DNA from: Oreohelix idahoensis
Taxonomy: Eukaryota > Mollusca > Gastropoda > Stylommatophora > Oreohelicidae
Assembly (NCBI GenBank): GCA_024509875.1
Contig: JAMPIV010008073.1
Location: 72,001-136,000, forward strand
Reading direction: 5' to 3'
DNA length: 64,000 nt
This document shows, one piece after another, positions 62,549-64,000 of this stretch; the stretch's first letter is position 1; every line of letters begins with the position of its first letter. The notes under the pieces were generated by a model. The model had not been told where the DNA came from. It saw only the letters and a list, made by a program, of their open reading frames with translations, and did no database searches. The translations under genes and the position numbers were made by a program.

Positions 62549-64000
62549 ATGCTTAACTTAGACTATTTTATTAAAAATGGTAAAGATTTTGGGAAAAAAG
62601 GAGAACTTCTCGAGGCTTATGCATTGGCTGAATTTGCAAAATATAAGGCAGAAGAGGAGGAAAAGAAAGCCATTGCTAAAGCAGAGATGGAAGAACTTGA
62701 AAGAAAACAGGCGGAAAAGAAGGCAGAATTAAGACAAGAAGAAGAAAGAAAGATAGCAAGAGATGAAATCCTACGGATTGAAGAAGAGAATAAATTGAAA
62801 CGACAAGAAATCATACTGCAGCAAGAAATGGAATTGCAACGACTTAAATTAGAAACAGCAAAACTTAATTCACAGGGCGCTGCAGCAACCCAAAATGATA
62901 CTGCTCAATCTGGATCTTCATCCACACGACTTAAAGGTAATTATTACTTTAAGCTGCCTCCATTCAAGTTACACGTAGATGACCTTTCATCGTGGCTCGC
63001 GCGCTTTGAGGACATATGTAAGGTGAATAACCTTGACAAAGCGGCATGGGCACTGAAACTTAAGGAATTTCTAGATGGCGAACCTGCAAGTGCAGCACAA
63101 AATATAGATCCAACACTATCAACAGACTATGAGGCCATTAAGACGTTGTTACTACGTCGTTTCCACTTGAACGAAGAGGCATGTAGATTGCGTTTTAAAA
63201 GTTTGTTGCCAGATAACAATAGAGATTTCACAGGTTTTATTGCTAACATACGCAATACTTTTAACAGATGGGTTGAACTGGCAGGTGTCAACAAATCCTA
63301 CGACAAGTTAGTCGATTTGTTATTGAGGGATAAAGTATTATCGTCTGTCAGCCCACCATTCTTTGCTTATCTGCAAGAAAGAAAACCAGAATCTATTGAT
63401 GAGTTAGAAAAAATTTCTTTAAATTACTGCACAGCTCATCCGAATGCTAATATTTCTGGCACATTGATAAGAGAACCACTTCCTGTAGCCTCCAATATGG
63501 CATATCATAATCATAACAAACCTAGAACACACAGTGTAGACAGGGGTAGGTTCAAAGGAAACTATGACATTAATTTTCATAAGGGACAGAATAACTTTAA
63601 CAATAACTTTAATAGAGGACGACAACAAACCAGAAACTATTCACCTCAGTCAAGAAATAACTATAATAATGATTACAAGTGGAACAATAGCGATAATTAT
63701 AACTCGAGACATCGAGATAACAGTTACAATAGAGGACAACGGGATAATTCATCTAATTATTCTCGTCATCGTTCTCATTCTCGTAGATCGACAACTTATA
63801 ACCATAATACAGGGGCAGCTGTTACTACTGCTACAACCCCTAGGGTTCAGAGTTCAACTACTGATAACAAAATACAGTCATCGTCTACTTGTTTTGCAAT
63901 GAATTATAACGTGGCAAATAGTTGCCCAACATGTAATCTTATATTTCAGAAAGCAAAAGAGACAGTTCTGAACTGCGGTCATATTCTACCAGAAGTCAGT
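62549..64000 (+). CDS. gag: gag of element D, open to the window edge
   Basis: An uninterrupted frame of 484 codons from ATG 62549 to the last base, with no stop in the window. The N-terminus LNLDYFIKNGKDFGKKG is the family motif. Residues ~25-110 are Glu/Lys/Arg/Ala-rich heptads (coiled coil). A capsid-like region, ~130-310 (YYFKLPPFKLHVDDLSSWLARF ... YLQERKPESIDELE), ends in NYCTAHPN. A basic Asn/Arg/Tyr/Ser-rich tail follows. C-x2-C-x13-C-G-H (SCPTCNLIF ... NCGH) lies near the end. Unlike A and B there is no lesion, so this copy may still encode a full Gag. The start fits because A and B begin at the equivalent Met. Confidence 0.9.
   Translation, partial: MLNLDYFIKNGKDFGKKGELLEAYALAEFAKYKAEEEEKKAIAKAEMEELERKQAEKKAELRQEEERKIARDEILRIEEENKLKRQEIILQQEMELQRLKLETAKLNSQGAAATQNDTAQSGSSSTRLKGNYYFKLPPFKLHVDDLSSWLARFEDICKVNNLDKAAWALKLKEFLDGEPASAAQNIDPTLSTDYEAIKTLLLRRFHLNEEACRLRFKSLLPDNNRDFTGFIANIRNTFNRWVELAGVNKSYDKLVDLLLRDKVLSSVSPPFFAYLQERKPESIDELEKISLNYCTAHPNANISGTLIREPLPVASNMAYHNHNKPRTHSVDRGRFKGNYDINFHKGQNNFNNNFNRGRQQTRNYSPQSRNNYNNDYKWNNSDNYNSRHRDNSYNRGQRDNSSNYSRHRSHSRRSTTYNHNTGAAVTTATTPRVQSSTTDNKIQSSSTCFAMNYNVANSCPTCNLIFQKAKETVLNCGHILPEVS

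Larger units (their letters stand above)
60364..64000 (+). mobile_element. Element D: 5' part of a third Gmr1-like element, cut by the window edge
   Basis: Consists of a probable LTR, primer-binding site, about 0.5 kb of leader and gag. Gag has all family hallmarks of A and B, but is clearly diverged and uninterrupted. Pol would begin beyond 64000. Confidence 0.7.

Overview
This is a stretch of animal (metazoan) repeat-rich DNA. I find no host protein-coding gene I can name. The coding capacity is almost entirely LTR-retrotransposon gag/pol plus decayed LINE pieces. tRNA-headed SINEs, Ty3/gypsy elements, LINE tails, a hAT-like MITE, long (TA)n arrays, GAA tracts and overall AT-richness fit a marine invertebrate (mollusc, other lophotrochozoan or invertebrate deuterostome). 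The sequence alone does not fix the species.

Layout. 1-1733 is a diverged copy of a segment seen again at 25432-27563; the second copy carries an extra 385 bp with intron-like ends. 1736-11184 is element A, a decayed plus-strand Gmr1-like LTR element. 11506-23691 is a 12.2-kb almost pure purine tract (GAA/GGA-rich). 23692-25431 holds GATA/GACA microsatellites, two LINE 3' tails, AT-rich low complexity and a second GAA array. 27564-31190 is mostly featureless. 31361-49771 is element C, a minus-strand Ty3/gypsy element of normal domain order with 570-bp LTRs. Its gag is split by element B (38922-48850), a minus-strand Gmr1-like element with ~1.49-kb LTRs and a 5-bp target duplication. A 277-bp SINE with a 12-bp target duplication sits inside B. 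50.4-53.8 kb holds (TA)n arrays, two inverted SINEs, LINE fragments, an 18-bp minisatellite, a hAT-like MITE and a 36-bp minisatellite that grew inside a LINE reading frame. 54-59.3 kb is non-coding with degenerate satellites, a palindromic MITE and SINE pieces. 59460-60363 is an old minus-strand LTR of the B type. 60364-64000 is the start of another Gmr1-like element (D), whose gag is open to the window edge.

How it works together. A, B and D belong to one lineage. They share a Gag N-terminal motif, a charged coiled coil, a capsid-like region and an unusual Cys-Cys-Cys-His motif, and a similar primer-binding site. In A and B the pol order is protease, integrase, reverse transcriptase, RNase H. 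That is the copia order carried by gypsy-type proteins, as in the Gmr1 group. C carries the standard order and acts as an internal control. The insertions give a time order: C first, then B into C, then the SINE into B. B has LTRs about 99% identical and only two single-base coding lesions, both in homopolymers, so it may be recent.
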